Positions 15,267 through 25,628 of a DNA stretch of 64,000 nt are shown here, one piece after another. The stretch is from the NCBI GenBank assembly GCA_029968055.1, contig JASCNX010000002.1, forward strand, positions 620,001-684,000. The letters run 5' to 3'. The first letter of the stretch is position 1. Each line of letters starts with the position of its first letter. The DNA comes from Xenophilus aerolatus. Lineage in GTDB: Bacteria; Pseudomonadota; Gammaproteobacteria; Burkholderiales; Burkholderiaceae_C. The notes under the pieces were generated by a model. The model did not search any database and was not told the origin of the DNA. It saw only the letters and a list, made by a program, of their open reading frames with translations. A program made the translations under genes and the position numbers.

Positions 15267-15661
15267 TAGCCCGACGCTTTCGCCTTGCGCACCTCGCTAA
15301 GCGTCTACGCCTGTGCATCTGGTGGGCAATTGGCATTGCGACATTTGTTGGGTTATGCAGCTATGGAAGCGATGCTTACACACGCTACTCCCGCATGCCG
15401 GATTGCGTTTGGAATGTGGTACCCAGCCCTGGCGACCGACCGTATGCGGTGCGCTTTTGCTATCTCACGAAAGACACGGCAGTCGTGCGCGTCTATGACA
15501 TTACGGGAAGAGATGTGCTCGCCGAGCGCATGTTTTTTGAGTTGGACCGCGCAAGGTTTTATTGGACACCCGAGGCTCTCGGGTATTCGAATGAGCGTTA
15601 CGGGGGCTTGATCTCCATTCCTCCAACATGGGTGGATCGCCTGCGCGCAAAGTTGCCCTAG
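15263..15661 (+). CDS. Small bitopic membrane protein, putative immunity protein (paralog 3)
   Basis: A 132-residue protein that starts at GTG (15263), overlapping the stop of the DUF6402 remnant exactly as paralog 1 does with the intact gene. It has a membrane helix (LCIWWAIGIATFVGLCSYG), PDCVWNVVPSPGDRPY, a second Cys (RFCYL), and the shared end RLRAKLP. It is clearly more diverged from paralog 1 than paralog 2 is. An earlier ATG at 15101 would fuse it to the remnant in a wrong frame and was rejected. Likely an orphan immunity-type gene. Confidence 0.65.
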   Translation: MIARRFRLAHLAKRLRLCIWWAIGIATFVGLCSYGSDAYTRYSRMPDCVWNVVPSPGDRPYAVRFCYLTKDTAVVRVYDITGRDVLAERMFFELDRARFYWTPEALGYSNERYGGLISIPPTWVDRLRAKLP

Positions 15662-15926
15662 CCGAAAGGTGACAGATGGATGCGCCGGCAATTGCGCCGC
15701 GGCGATGGAGTCTGGTTGCTATCCAACAGCCATCGGGCTGCGCCTGTCAGCGGTGTCGCAGGTGGCGGTCTGGGGTGCGTCTCCGGCAAAACAAACTGGC
15801 TTCCCGGTAGATTCAGTCCGGCATTGTTTCAGGCTGCCTGCCAAGGTGGCCGTGTCCGCCCGCGCCCAGCCGCGATAATCCGCCTTCCCCGGCCGGCCCG
15901 CGCCGGGACTGCCCGTTTTCCCAGCC
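15662..15926. other. Gap between the accessory island and leuS
   Basis: The first bases (CCGAAAGGTGACAG, then ATGGATG) repeat the junction that follows the other paralogs, so a further decayed repeat unit may begin here, but no protein similarity remains. GC rises again towards leuS. A GATAAT at about 15875 could be a -10 element for leuS; no convincing -35 was fixed. No credible gene seen. Confidence 0.5.
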
Positions 15927-18605
15927 ATGAATCCCACCTACCAACCCAGCGAGGTCGAGTCCGCCGCCCAGGCCCATTGGACGGCCGCCGATGCCTACCG
16001 CGTCACCGAACAGGCCGGCAGGAAGAAGTACTACGCCTGTTCGATGCTGCCCTACCCGAGCGGCAAGCTGCACATGGGCCATGTGCGCAACTACACCATC
16101 AACGACATGCTCACGCGCTACCTGCGCATGAACGGCTACAACGTGTTGATGCCCATGGGCTGGGACGCCTTCGGCCTGCCGGCCGAGAACGCGGCGCTGA
16201 AGAACGGCGTGCCGCCGGCCAAGTGGACCTACGAGAACATCGACTACATGCGCAGCCAGCTCCAGGCGATGGGGCTGGCCATCGACTGGAGCCGCGAGAT
16301 CGCCACCTGCGACCCGGCCTACTACAAGTGGAACCAGTGGCTGTTCCTGAAGATGCTCGAGAAGGGCATCGCCTACCGCAAGACCCAGGTCGTGAACTGG
16401 GACCCAGTCGACCAGACCGTGCTGGCCAACGAGCAGGTGGTCGACGGCCGGGGCTGGCGCACCGGCGCGCTGGTCGAAAAGCGCGAGATCCCCGGCTACT
16501 ACCTGAAGATCAGCGACTACGCCGCCGAGCTGCTCGACCACACGCAGCACAAGCTCCCCGGCTGGCCCGAGCGCGTCAAGCTGATGCAGGAGAACTGGAT
16601 CGGCCGCAGCGAAGGCGTGCGCTTCGCCTTCACGCACGACATCCGCGGTGACGACGGCGAGCCCATCCAGGGCGGGCGCATGTACGTGTTCACCACGCGC
16701 GCCGACACCATCATGGGCGTGACGTTCTGCGCCGTGGCGCCGGAGCACCCGCTGGCTGCGCATGCCGCGAAGACCGACCCGAAGGTCGCCGCCTTCATCG
16801 AGGAGGCCAAGTCCGGCGGCGTGACCGAGGCCGAACTGGCCACGCAGGACAAGAAGGGCGTGCCCACCGGCCTCACGGTCACGCACCCCATCACCGACGA
16901 GCCGGTGCCGGTGTGGGTCGGCAACTACGTGCTGATGAGCTACGGCGACGGCGCGGTGATGGGCGTGCCGGCGCACGACGAGCGCGACTTCGCCTTCGCC
17001 AACAAGTACGGCATCGACATCATCCAGGTGGTGCTGGTCGACGACGAGCCGCATTTCGACTACCACCGCTGGCAGGACTGGTACGCCGACAAGGAACGCG
17101 GCATCACCATCAACTCCGACAACTTCAGCGGCATGCGCTACCAGGAGGCGGTCGATGCCGTCGCCCATGCGCTCCAGCAGAAGGGCCTGGGCGAGAAGAA
17201 GACCACCTGGCGCCTGCGCGACTGGGGCGTGAGCCGCCAGCGCTACTGGGGCACGCCGATTCCGATCATCCACTGCCCGGAGCATGGTGCGGTGCCCGTG
17301 CCCGAGAAGGACCTCCCGGTGGTGCTGCCCACCGACTGCGTGCCCGACGGCAGCGGCAACCCGCTGAACAAGCGCGAGGACTTCCTGGCCTGCGAGTGCC
17401 CGATCTGCGGCCAGGCCTCGCGGCGCGAGACCGACACGATGGACACCTTCGTGGACAGCTCGTGGTACTTCATGCGCTACTGCGACCCGAAGCTCGACAC
17501 CGCGATGGTCGGCGAGGGTGCCGCCTACTGGATGCGCGCGCAGGGCAACGCTCCCGGCGCGAGCGGCGGCAGCGGCATGGACCAGTACATCGGCGGCATC
17601 GAGCACGCGATCCTGCACCTGCTGTACGCGCGCTTCTGGACCAAGGTCATGCGCGACATGGGCCTGGTCAGCATCGACGAGCCCTTCACCAAGCTGCTCA
17701 CGCAGGGCATGGTGCTCAACCACATCTACTACCACCGCGACGAGAAGGGCGGCAAGCACTACCACCCGCCGCTGGAAGTCACGCCCACGCTCGATGCACA
17801 GGGCCGCATCGTCGGCGGCACGACGGCCGACGGCCGCCAGGTCGAGTACGGCGGCGTGGGCAAGATGGGCAAGAGCGAGCGCAACGGCGTCGACCCGCAG
17901 GACCTGATCGAGAAGTACGGCGCCGACACCGCGCGCCTGTACACCATGTTCACGGCGCCGCCCGAGGCCACGCTGGAGTGGAACGACGCCGCGGTGGAAG
18001 GCAGCTTCCGCTTCCTGCGCCGGGTCTGGAACTACGGCGTTGCCATGAAGAGCACGGCGGCCTCCGCAGCCGGGGCGGGCGCTGCAAGTGCTTTCGGCAA
18101 GGGCGCCAAGGCGCTGCGCCACGAGGTGCACACCGTGCTGCGCCAGGTCGACTACGACTACCAGCGCATGCAGTACAACACCGTCGTCTCCGGCGCGATG
18201 AAGCTGCTCAACGCGCTGGAAGGCTTCAAGCCGCAGGCCGGCGATGCGGGCGACGCGCTGGCCGCGCGCGAGGGCTTCGGCATCCTGCTGCGCGTGCTGT
18301 ACCCGGCGACGCCCCACGTCGCACACCAGCTCTGGCATGCGCTGGGCTATGCGGCCGAGGGCGGCGAACTGCTCGACGCGCCCTGGCCGCAGGTCGACCC
18401 CGCGGCGCTGGAGCAGGACGAGATCGAGCTCATGCTCCAGGTCAACGGGAAGCTGCGCGGCGCCCTGCGCGTGCCTGCCGGTGCCGACAAGGACACGATC
18501 GAGCAGCTGGCCATCGCCTGCGAGGACTTCGTCAAGCATGCCGACGGTGCCAAGCCCAAACGCGTGATCGTGGTGCCGGGGCGCCTCGTGAACATCGTCA
18601 TCTGA
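15927..18605 (+). CDS. leuS: Leucyl-tRNA synthetase
   Basis: An 892-residue class I aminoacyl-tRNA synthetase charging tRNA-Leu. The HIGH-type motif is in [20 protein letters not shown]. The CP1 editing insertion is present (for example [11 protein letters not shown] and [10 protein letters not shown]). The KMSKS loop reads [15 protein letters not shown], with Gly for the first Ser. The anticodon-binding and C-terminal domains are complete. It starts a probable operon with lptE and holA, the usual betaproteobacterial order. Confidence 0.98.
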   Translation: MNPTYQPSEVESAAQAHWTAADAYRVTEQAGRKKYYACSMLPYPSGKLHMGHVRNYTINDMLTRYLRMNGYNVLMPMGWDAFGLPAENAALKNGVPPAKWTYENIDYMRSQLQAMGLAIDWSREIATCDPAYYKWNQWLFLKMLEKGIAYRKTQVVNWDPVDQTVLANEQVVDGRGWRTGALVEKREIPGYYLKISDYAAELLDHTQHKLPGWPERVKLMQENWIGRSEGVRFAFTHDIRGDDGEPIQGGRMYVFTTRADTIMGVTFCAVAPEHPLAAHAAKTDPKVAAFIEEAKSGGVTEAELATQDKKGVPTGLTVTHPITDEPVPVWVGNYVLMSYGDGAVMGVPAHDERDFAFANKYGIDIIQVVLVDDEPHFDYHRWQDWYADKERGITINSDNFSGMRYQEAVDAVAHALQQKGLGEKKTTWRLRDWGVSRQRYWGTPIPIIHCPEHGAVPVPEKDLPVVLPTDCVPDGSGNPLNKREDFLACECPICGQASRRETDTMDTFVDSSWYFMRYCDPKLDTAMVGEGAAYWMRAQGNAPGASGGSGMDQYIGGIEHAILHLLYARFWTKVMRDMGLVSIDEPFTKLLTQGMVLNHIYYHRDEKGGKHYHPPLEVTPTLDAQGRIVGGTTADGRQVEYGGVGKMGKSERNGVDPQDLIEKYGADTARLYTMFTAPPEATLEWNDAAVEGSFRFLRRVWNYGVAMKSTAASAAGAGAASAFGKGAKALRHEVHTVLRQVDYDYQRMQYNTVVSGAMKLLNALEGFKPQAGDAGDALAAREGFGILLRVLYPATPHVAHQLWHALGYAAEGGELLDAPWPQVDPAALEQDEIELMLQVNGKLRGALRVPAGADKDTIEQLAIACEDFVKHADGAKPKRVIVVPGRLVNIVI

Positions 18606-18619
18606 ACCGGAGCCCGCGC

Positions 18620-19126
18620 ATGGCATCGACCCCCCGCCTCCCGCGCCGCGCCCTGGTGCTGGCCGCCCCGGCCCTGCTGCTGGCCGGTTGCGGCTTCGAG
18701 CTCCGGCGTGCACCCGATTACCCGTTCAAGCGCATCGCCGTGACCGGCGGCAACCCGCTGGCCGCCCAGGTGCGGCGCGACCTCAAGGGCCAGGGGCTGG
18801 AGGTGCTCGACGCCGCGGCCAAGCCCGACGACGCCGAGGTGGTGTGCGAGATCCTCGCCCAGGACCGCGGCACCGCGATCGCGGCCAGCACCTCGGGCGG
18901 CACGATTCGCGAACTGACCCTGTCGCTGGCCGTGCGCTTCCGCCTGCGCACCGCCGGCGGCAAGGAACTGATCGCGCCGACCACCGTCACCCAGTCGCGC
19001 GACATCAGCTACAACGAGACCTCGGCGCTGGCCAAGGAGAACGAGCAGAACCTGCTCTACCGCGACATGACTTCCGACATCGGCCACCAGATCGTGCGCC
19101 GCATCGGGGCGGTCAAGACACTCTGA
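18620..19126 (+). CDS. lptE: LPS-assembly lipoprotein LptE
   Basis: A 168-residue outer-membrane lipoprotein. The signal peptide ends in the lipobox LLLAGCGFELR, so Cys is lipidated. GFELRR followed by a short beta-rich body is typical of LptE (RlpB), the plug of the LptD translocon that inserts lipopolysaccharide into the outer leaflet. It lies 14 bp after leuS and 13 bp before holA. LptA and LptB are encoded at 62-63 kb in the same window. Confidence 0.93.
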   Translation: MASTPRLPRRALVLAAPALLLAGCGFELRRAPDYPFKRIAVTGGNPLAAQVRRDLKGQGLEVLDAAAKPDDAEVVCEILAQDRGTAIAASTSGGTIRELTLSLAVRFRLRTAGGKELIAPTTVTQSRDISYNETSALAKENEQNLLYRDMTSDIGHQIVRRIGAVKTL

Positions 19127-19139
19127 GCCCTTCTCGCGC

Positions 19140-20192
19140 ATGCAACTGGCCGCCGCGCAGCTCGGTGCCCACCTGGGCAAGGGCCTGCGCTCGCTCTACA
19201 CCGTGCACGGCGACGAGCCGCTGCTGGCGCAGGAGGCCGCGGACGCCATCCGCGCCGCCGCGCGGGCGGCCGGCTACACCGAGCGCAGCAGCCACACCGT
19301 GGCCGGCGCGCATTTCGACTGGAGCGCGGTGCTTGCGGCCGGCGGTTCGCTGAGCCTCTTCGCCGACCGCCAGATCGTCGAGATCCGCATCCCCTCGGGC
19401 AAGCCCGGCAAGGACGGCAGCGTCGCCCTGCAGCAGATCGCCGAGGCGGCCGACGGCAACGACAGCACGCTCACGCTGGTCTTCCTGCCGCGGCTGGACA
19501 AGATGACCCGGAGCGGCGCCTGGTTCGCCGCGCTGGAAGGGCATGGCGTCACGATCCAGGTCGACCCGGTCGAGCGCGCTGCGCTGCCGCAGTGGATCGC
19601 GCAGCGCCTGGCGCAGCAGGGCCAGCGCGTGAAGGCCGGCGAGGAGGGCCAGCGCACGCTGCAGTTCTTTGCCGATCGCGTCGAGGGCAACCTGCTCGCG
19701 GCGCACCAGGAGATCCAGAAGCTCGCCTTGCTGCACCCGCCCGGCGAGCTGGGCTGGGAACAGGTCGAGGCGGCCGTCAACAACGTGGCGCGCTACGACG
19801 TGTTCAAGCTTTCCGAGGCCGTGCTGGCGGGCAACGCGCCGCGGGTGGCACGCATGCTCGACGGCCTGCAGGCCGAAGGCGAGGCCGAGGTGCTCGTGCA
19901 CTACACGCTGGCCGAGGACATCCGCGCCCTCAAGCGCGTGAAGGACGCGATGGACGCTGGCCGGCCCCTGCCCCTGGCGCTGCGCGAGAACCGCATCTGG
20001 GGCCCGCGCGAGCGCGCCTTCGAGCGCGTGCTGCCGCGCCTGGACGCGCGCCTGCTGACGCGCCTGCTGCGCGCCGCGCACACCGTGGACGGCATCGTCA
20101 AGGGCCTGAAGCAACCCGACTGGCCCGCCAGCGGCTGGCAGTCGCTGCAGCGGCTGGCGCTGATGCTGTGTCGGGCCTGCGCGGTGCGCTGA
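19140..20192 (+). CDS. holA: DNA polymerase III subunit delta
   Basis: A 350-residue clamp-loader subunit that opens the beta sliding clamp. The start [16 protein letters not shown] is followed by [20 protein letters not shown], the family N-terminal motif, then the AAA+-like domain and the C-terminal collar domain ([10 protein letters not shown] region, [20 protein letters not shown]). The gene follows lptE by 13 bp. A hairpin repeat of the copy A family lies directly downstream. Confidence 0.95.
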   Translation: MQLAAAQLGAHLGKGLRSLYTVHGDEPLLAQEAADAIRAAARAAGYTERSSHTVAGAHFDWSAVLAAGGSLSLFADRQIVEIRIPSGKPGKDGSVALQQIAEAADGNDSTLTLVFLPRLDKMTRSGAWFAALEGHGVTIQVDPVERAALPQWIAQRLAQQGQRVKAGEEGQRTLQFFADRVEGNLLAAHQEIQKLALLHPPGELGWEQVEAAVNNVARYDVFKLSEAVLAGNAPRVARMLDGLQAEGEAEVLVHYTLAEDIRALKRVKDAMDAGRPLPLALRENRIWGPRERAFERVLPRLDARLLTRLLRAAHTVDGIVKGLKQPDWPASGWQSLQRLALMLCRACAVR

Positions 20193-20201
20193 ATTCGGGC
20201 G

Positions 20202-20303
20202 CGGACTTCTGGACGCAGAGGACGCAAAGGTTTCACAGAAGACGCAAAAGAAATCCAGAATCTTTGGGTTTTCACTTCTGCGACCTCTGCGTCCGGAAGT
20301 CCG
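20202..20303. repeat. Long intergenic palindrome, copy B
   Basis: The left arm (CGGACTTCTGGACGCAGAGG then GACGCAAAGG) and the right arm ending CGTCCGGAAGTCCG at 20303 are inverted repeats closely related to copies A and C. The right arm lacks the CTTTGCGTC segment present in copy A, so this copy has an internal deletion. It lies between holA and proA, both rightward. Confidence 0.8.
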
Positions 20304-20323
20304 ATTTCGCTCCCCATGGGAAA

Positions 20324-21607
20324 ATGCCCACCATGAACGCCTTCAACGTCGCCGAACACATGCAAGCCCTCGGTCTGCAGGCCAAAACGGCCGCAGCCCA
20401 GATGGCGCGGGCAGATGCAGCTACCAAAATGCGAGCGCTCAAGGCGCTGGCCCGGCGCCTGCGCGACGCCGGGGCGCCGCTGGCCGAGGCCAATGCCCAG
20501 GACCTGGCCCGTGCCACCGCCGCCGGTCTGGCGGCGCCGATGGTCGACCGGCTCAAGCTCACGCCCAAGGTGATCGAGACCGTGGCCGAGGGCTGCGAGC
20601 AGCTGGCCGCCATGCCCGACGTGATCGGCGAGATCATCGGCATGAAGCAGCAACCCAGCGGCATCCGCGTGGGCCAGATGCGCGTGCCGATCGGCGTCTT
20701 CGGCATGATCTACGAGAGCCGGCCCAACGTGACCATCGAGGCCGCGAGTCTGGCGATCAAGAGCGGCAACGCGGCCATCCTGCGCGGCGGCTCCGAGGCC
20801 ATCGAATCGAACAAGGCGCTGGCTGCGCTGGTGCGCGCTTCGCTCGCCGAGTCCGGCCTGCCCGAGGACGCGGTGCAGCTGGTGCAGACCACCGACCGCG
20901 AGGCGGTGGGCCAGCTCATCGCGATGCCCGAGTACGTCGACGTCATCATCCCGCGCGGCGGCAAGGGCCTGATCGAGCGCATCAGCCGCGATGCGAAGGT
21001 GCCGGTCATCAAGCACCTGGACGGCAACTGCCACGTCTTCGTCGACGCGACGGCCGAGCTGGACATGGCGGTCACGGTGGTCGACAACGCCAAGACGCAG
21101 AAGTACAGCCCCTGCAATGCCGCCGAAGGCCTGCTCGTGGCCCGCGCGATCGCCCCGCAGTTCCTGCCGCGCATCGGTGCGGTGTTCGCGGCCAAGGGGG
21201 TCGAGATGCGCTGCGACGCCGAGGCCGCAGCCGTGCTGGCCGGCGTGGCGGGCGTGGTGCCGGCCACCGAGCAGGACTGGTACGAGGAGTACCTGGCGGC
21301 GGTCATCAGCATCAAGGTGGTCGATGGCGTGGACGAGGCGATCGCTCACATCAACCGCTATTCGAGCCACCACACCGACGCCATCCTCACGCGCGACCAT
21401 GTGAACGCGCAGCGCTTCCTGCGCGAGGTCGACTCGGCCAGCGTGATGGTCAACGCCAGCACGCGCTTCGCCGACGGCTTCGAGTTCGGCCTGGGCGCCG
21501 AGATCGGCATCAGCACCGACAAATTCCACGCGCGCGGACCGGTCGGTATCGAGGGGCTGACCTCGCTCAAGTACGTGGTGCTGGGGCAGGGCGAAATCCG
21601 CCAGTGA
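20324..21607 (+). CDS. proA: Gamma-glutamyl phosphate reductase (glutamate-5-semialdehyde dehydrogenase)
   Basis: A 427-residue NADPH-dependent enzyme, second step of proline synthesis from glutamate. Typical motifs include [32 protein letters not shown] and the catalytic Cys in [13 protein letters not shown]. The start is either ATG at 20324 (MPTMNAF) or ATG at 20333 (MNAF); the second has GGGAAA somewhat far upstream. proB is not adjacent. A repeat element occupies the promoter-side gap. Confidence 0.96.
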   Translation: MPTMNAFNVAEHMQALGLQAKTAAAQMARADAATKMRALKALARRLRDAGAPLAEANAQDLARATAAGLAAPMVDRLKLTPKVIETVAEGCEQLAAMPDVIGEIIGMKQQPSGIRVGQMRVPIGVFGMIYESRPNVTIEAASLAIKSGNAAILRGGSEAIESNKALAALVRASLAESGLPEDAVQLVQTTDREAVGQLIAMPEYVDVIIPRGGKGLIERISRDAKVPVIKHLDGNCHVFVDATAELDMAVTVVDNAKTQKYSPCNAAEGLLVARAIAPQFLPRIGAVFAAKGVEMRCDAEAAAVLAGVAGVVPATEQDWYEEYLAAVISIKVVDGVDEAIAHINRYSSHHTDAILTRDHVNAQRFLREVDSASVMVNASTRFADGFEFGLGAEIGISTDKFHARGPVGIEGLTSLKYVVLGQGEIRQ

Positions 21608-21752
21608 GCGCGACCTGGTGAGCGCCTTGCGACGGCAGGGCGGTCGAGGCGCGTGCCTCGCGCCTTGTCATCGGGCGCGCCATCCCCAAATTCTACAATT
21701 CCTCTCCGGCTTTTCCGCCCCGCTCCCGCCTCCCACACAACAAGGCCGTCGC

Positions 21753-23066
21753 ATGGTCCCCCATCTCGTCACCGCCCTGACCGGCCCGATCAACGAACTC
21801 GAGCAGCGCGTGCTCGACGGCATGCCAGCCATCGAGCGCTGGTTCCGTCTCGAATGGATGGAGCACACGCCGCCCTTCTACACCTCGGTGGACGTGCGCA
21901 ATGCCGGCTTCAAGCTGGCGCCGGTGGACACGAACTTCTTCCCCCGCGGCTGGAATTTCCTGACCAACGAGATGCTGCCGCTGGCCGTGCAGGCCGCCCA
22001 GGCGGCGGTCGAGAAGATCTGCCCGGAAGCCCGGAACCTGCTCATCATTCCGGAAAACCAGTCCAATCGCACCTTTTATCTCGCCAACGTCGCCCAACTC
22101 GCGCGCATCTTCCAGATGGCGGGGCTCAACGTGAAGATCGGCTCGATCGATCCGTCGATCAAGTCGCCGAAGAAGGTGGAACTGCCCAACGGCGACACGG
22201 TGTGCCTGGAGCCCGTCGTGCGCAGCAAGCGCCGGCTCGGGCTGAAGAATTTCGACCCCTGCACGATTCTTCTCAACAACGACCTGGCCGCCGGCACCCC
22301 CGGCATCCTGGAAGACCTGCACGAGCAGTACCTGCTGCCGCCGCTGCACGCCGGCTGGTCGGTGCGGCGCAAGAGCAACCACTTCCACAGCTACGAAGAG
22401 GTGTCCAAGCGCTTCGGCAAGCTGCTCGGCATCGACCCGTGGCTCATCCAGCCGATCTGGGGCAAGGTCGACGACGTGGACTTTGCCCGTGCCGAGAACA
22501 CCGACGCGCTCACGGCCCAGGTCGATGCGGTGCTCGGCAAGGTGCGCCGCAAGTACAAGGAATACGGCATCAACGAGAAGCCCTTCGTCATCGTCAAGGC
22601 CGACAACGGCGCTTCGGGCCTGTCGATCACCACGGTGCGCGATGCCAAGGAGATCGAGCCGCTGGTCGCCCGCACGCGCCAGAAGAAAGGGGCCGACAAG
22701 GCCCCGGCGGCCGAGGGGCTGGCCGTGGGCAGCACCGATGTGGTGGTGCAGGAAGGCGTGCTGACGCACGAGCGCGTGCACGACGGCGTCGCCGAGCCGG
22801 TGGTGTACATGATGGACCGCTATGTGGTGGGCGGCTTCTACCGCGTGCACCCCGACCGCGGCAGCGACGAGAACCTCGCCCTGCCCGGCGCGAGCTTCGT
22901 GCCGCTGGCTTTCTCGGAGAGCGCCCAACTGCCGCAGCCGGGCGCCAAGCTGGGGGCCAGCGCGCCCAACCGCTTCTACATGTACGGCGTGATCGGCCGT
23001 CTCGCGATGGTCGCCGCCTCGTACGAGCTGGAGGCCACCAACCCCGAGGCCGAGGTCTACGAATAA
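21753..23066 (+). CDS. gshA: Glutamate--cysteine ligase
   Basis: A 437-residue enzyme for the first step of glutathione synthesis. It belongs to the type seen in Acidithiobacillus and betaproteobacteria rather than the E. coli type, judged from PPFYTSVDVRNAGFKLAPVD, TNFFPRGWNFLTNEM and FVIVKADNGASGLSITTVRD. The ATG at 21753 gives MVPHLVTALTGPINELEQRV. The partner gshB is found at 28526, separated by kup, a repeat region and three other genes. Confidence 0.93.
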   Translation: MVPHLVTALTGPINELEQRVLDGMPAIERWFRLEWMEHTPPFYTSVDVRNAGFKLAPVDTNFFPRGWNFLTNEMLPLAVQAAQAAVEKICPEARNLLIIPENQSNRTFYLANVAQLARIFQMAGLNVKIGSIDPSIKSPKKVELPNGDTVCLEPVVRSKRRLGLKNFDPCTILLNNDLAAGTPGILEDLHEQYLLPPLHAGWSVRRKSNHFHSYEEVSKRFGKLLGIDPWLIQPIWGKVDDVDFARAENTDALTAQVDAVLGKVRRKYKEYGINEKPFVIVKADNGASGLSITTVRDAKEIEPLVARTRQKKGADKAPAAEGLAVGSTDVVVQEGVLTHERVHDGVAEPVVYMMDRYVVGGFYRVHPDRGSDENLALPGASFVPLAFSESAQLPQPGAKLGASAPNRFYMYGVIGRLAMVAASYELEATNPEAEVYE

Positions 23067-23201
23067 GCTGCGCCGATAGCGCGGCTGCCAGCGGGCGTCA
23101 AGCCTTGCGGCGCCATGCTGCACGCGCACAATAGCGACCCCCACAGCAACGGAATTCCAAGGGCGGAGGGTGAACGGCGGCCAGTGCGGCCCCGTGACCG
23201 G

Positions 23202-23217
23202 GCGTGCAGCTGCACGC
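23202..23217. promoter_or_regulatory. Perfect 16-bp palindrome upstream of kup
   Basis: GCGTGCAGCTGCACGC is a perfect palindrome ending 23 bp before the GTG start of kup, in the 174-bp gshA-kup gap. It may be an operator or a short RNA hairpin near the ribosome site. No regulator was identified. Confidence 0.35.
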
Positions 23218-23240
23218 GGCTTCGCCTGTTCCCTGACCCC

Positions 23241-25109
23241 GTGTCTGCCCCCAAATCGCCCCTTCCGGCACTGATCCTCGGTGCCATCGGCGTCGTCTAT
23301 GGCGACATCGGCACCAGCGTGCTGTATGCCGTCAAGGAAGTCTTCGGCCACGGCCACGTCCCTTTCACGACCGAGAACGTCTACGGCATCCTGTCGATGT
23401 TCGTGTGGACGCTGACCGTCATCGTGTCCATCAAGTACGTGGTGCTCGTGTTGCGGGCCGACAACGAGGGCGAGGGCGGCTTGGTGGCGATGCTGGCGCT
23501 GGCCTCGCGCGCGGTGCACGACCGGCCGCGGCTGCGCCAGGTGCTGCTGGTGGTGGGCATCTTCGGCACCTCGCTCTTCTACGGCGACGGCGTCATCACA
23601 CCGGCCATCTCGGTGCTGTCGGCGGTCGAGGGCCTGGAGGTGGTGTCGCCGCAGTTCCGCCACTACGTCATCCCGATCACGCTGGTGGTCCTGTTCGGCC
23701 TGTTCGCCGTGCAGAAGCGCGGCACGGCGGGCATCGGCCGCTTCTTCGGCCCGATCACGCTGGCGTGGTTCGTCGCCATCGCGGTGCTGGGCGTGCATCA
23801 GGTGCTCACGCACCCCGAGATCCTCAAGGCCATCAGCCCGCACTACGCGCTCAAGTTCATCTGGGACAACCCGGGCACCAGCTTCATCATCCTGGGCGCC
23901 ACGGTGCTGTGCGTGACCGGGGCCGAGGCGCTGTATGCCGACATGGGCCACTTCGGCAAGGGGCCGATCCGCATCGCGTGGTTCTCGGTCGTGATGCCGG
24001 CCCTGATCCTCAACTACTTCGGCCAGGGCGCGCTGCTGCTGGAGGACCCCACGGCGGTGAAGAACCCCTTCTTCATGATGGCCCCGGAGTGGGCGCTGAT
24101 CCCGCTGGTGCTGCTGGCGACGGCCGCCACGGTGATCGCGTCGCAGGCGCTGATCACCGGTGCCTTCAGCGTCACGCGCCAGGTGATCCAGCTGGGCTAC
24201 CTGCCGCGGCTGAACATCGAGCACACGAGCGTGAAGACGGCCGGGCAGATCTACATCCCGTTCGTGAACTGGGGCCTGTTCGTGGCCATCGTGCTCGCGG
24301 TGGTGATGTTCCGCAACTCCAGCAGCCTGGCGGCGGCGTACGGCATCGCGGTGACGACGGACATGCTGATCACGACGGTGTTGACCTTCTTCGTGATCCG
24401 CTATGCCTGGAAGCTGCCGCTGGCGGTGTGCATCGCCTCGACCTCGCTGTTCTTCGTGGTCGACTTCGCCTTCTTCGCGTCGAACCTGCTCAAGCTGCCC
24501 GAGGGCGGCTGGTTCCCGCTGCTGATCGGCGGCGCCATCTTCATGATGATGCTGACCTGGAAGGAAGGCCGGCGGCTGATGGGCGAGGTGCAGCGCGCCG
24601 AGGCGATCGACCTGCGCGATTTCCTCGACTCGGTGTTCGTGAGCCCGCCGGTGCGGGTCGAGGGAACGGCGGTGTTCCTCACGGCCGAGCCGGGGGTGGT
24701 GCCCAACGCGCTGCTGCACAACCTCAAGCACAACAAGATCCTGCACGAGCAGAACCTGTTCGTCACGGTGCGAAGCCACGAGGTGCCCTGGATTCCGATG
24801 AACAAGCGCATCGAGATGGAGCCGCTGGGCCACCACTGCTGGCAGATCATCGTGCACTACGGCTTCAAGAACGACATCGACCTGCCGCGCGCGCTGGAGC
24901 ATGCCAAGCTGCGCGGTTGCCAGCTGGAGCCGATGACGACCAGCTATTTCCTTTCGCGCGACGTCGTCACGCCGACGCTGGGCAGCGGCATGGCGCCGTG
25001 GCGCGAGAAGCTGTTCGCGCAGATGCACCACAACGCGAGCGGGGCGGCGAACTTCCTGGGGCTGCCGACGAATGCGGTGGTGGAGCTGGGGTCGAAAGTC
25101 GAGATCTAG
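23241..25109 (+). CDS. kup: Low-affinity potassium transporter Kup
   Basis: A 622-residue KUP/HAK/KT family K+/H+ symporter of the inner membrane. It starts with the canonical [20 protein letters not shown] and has [35 protein letters not shown] and about twelve membrane helices, followed by a C-terminal cytoplasmic domain. I chose the GTG at 23241 ([11 protein letters not shown]) because the sequence before it ([12 protein letters not shown] and similar) is not membrane-protein-like and does not fit the family. It follows gshA by 174 bp. Confidence 0.95.
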   Translation: MSAPKSPLPALILGAIGVVYGDIGTSVLYAVKEVFGHGHVPFTTENVYGILSMFVWTLTVIVSIKYVVLVLRADNEGEGGLVAMLALASRAVHDRPRLRQVLLVVGIFGTSLFYGDGVITPAISVLSAVEGLEVVSPQFRHYVIPITLVVLFGLFAVQKRGTAGIGRFFGPITLAWFVAIAVLGVHQVLTHPEILKAISPHYALKFIWDNPGTSFIILGATVLCVTGAEALYADMGHFGKGPIRIAWFSVVMPALILNYFGQGALLLEDPTAVKNPFFMMAPEWALIPLVLLATAATVIASQALITGAFSVTRQVIQLGYLPRLNIEHTSVKTAGQIYIPFVNWGLFVAIVLAVVMFRNSSSLAAAYGIAVTTDMLITTVLTFFVIRYAWKLPLAVCIASTSLFFVVDFAFFASNLLKLPEGGWFPLLIGGAIFMMMLTWKEGRRLMGEVQRAEAIDLRDFLDSVFVSPPVRVEGTAVFLTAEPGVVPNALLHNLKHNKILHEQNLFVTVRSHEVPWIPMNKRIEMEPLGHHCWQIIVHYGFKNDIDLPRALEHAKLRGCQLEPMTTSYFLSRDVVTPTLGSGMAPWREKLFAQMHHNASGAANFLGLPTNAVVELGSKVEI

Positions 25110-25172
25110 CGGCTTTCCTTGGTCTGCTGCGTGCTGACTCCGTGGGTCTGAACCCGGCCGGCGGCGCCGGTA

Positions 25173-25286
25173 TGCGTTCTCCGGCGCAGGCTCGCGCTGA
25201 CTGGCGTGCGGTGCCGAGGATGTGCTCGCCTGGAATCGACGTGCTTTCGGCACTGCACGGCGCCGCGAATGGCGCCTGCGCCCGCA
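25173..25286 (+). repeat. Left member of a 114-bp inverted repeat pair
   Basis: It reads from TGCGTTCTCCGGCGCAGGCT to GCGCCTGCGCCCGCA. The ends match the reverse complement of 25515-25628 almost perfectly; the middle is more variable. Probably a dispersed intergenic repeat in two opposite copies. Confidence 0.75.
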
Positions 25287-25393
25287 CACCGGCACCACCG
25301 GCCTGGACGGTGGGGTGGATCGGCCGGCACGGAGCAGGCGCGTTCGGCTTAGGCGCCGCTCCTCTCTTATCCCCTTTAGGGTGCTCCCCCGCC

Positions 25394-25451
25394 CGTTCGG
25401 GTTGAGCTTGTCGAAACCCTGCGCAGCGCTTCGACAAGCTCAGCGCGAATG
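25394..25451. repeat. Palindromic repeat with TTCGACAAGCTCA arms
   Basis: Arms TGAGCTTGTCGAA (25403-25415) and TTCGACAAGCTCA (25430-25442) are perfect inverted repeats around a 14-bp loop. The flanks CGTTCGGGT and GCGCGAATG extend the symmetry weakly. Sequences with this core are common intergenic palindromes in several proteobacteria. It sits in the centre of the larger inverted repeat. Confidence 0.8.
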
Positions 25452-25514
25452 GGGTGGGGCGCGCAAGAGTTGGGAAAAGTGCAGCACAGCGGTTCAGGGC
25501 GGTGGTCGTGGGCC

Positions 25515-25628
25515 TGCGGGCGCAGGCGCCATTCGCGGCGCCGTGCAGTCCCTCAAGCCCGTCGACGGACAGCGAGCCCACAGCATCCACGACAAGTCGG
25601 TCAGCGCGAGCCTGCGCCGGAGAACGCA
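25515..25628 (-). repeat. Right member of a 114-bp inverted repeat pair
   Basis: The reverse complement of this stretch matches 25173-25286: GCGTTCTCCGGCGCAGGCTC at one end, CTGCACGGCGCCGCGAATGG in the last third. The pair could form a very large cruciform, or provide homology for inversion of the segment between. Confidence 0.75.

Noticed and set aside
15101-15661. 186-residue start for paralog 3
   Set aside because: The first 54 codons are the DUF6402 remnant read partly in the wrong frame; the GTG at 15263 fits the overlap seen in the intact pair.
23067-23240. Potassium or c-di-AMP riboswitch before kup
   Set aside because: No ydaO-like or other known conserved pairing could be recognised; only one short palindrome is seen.
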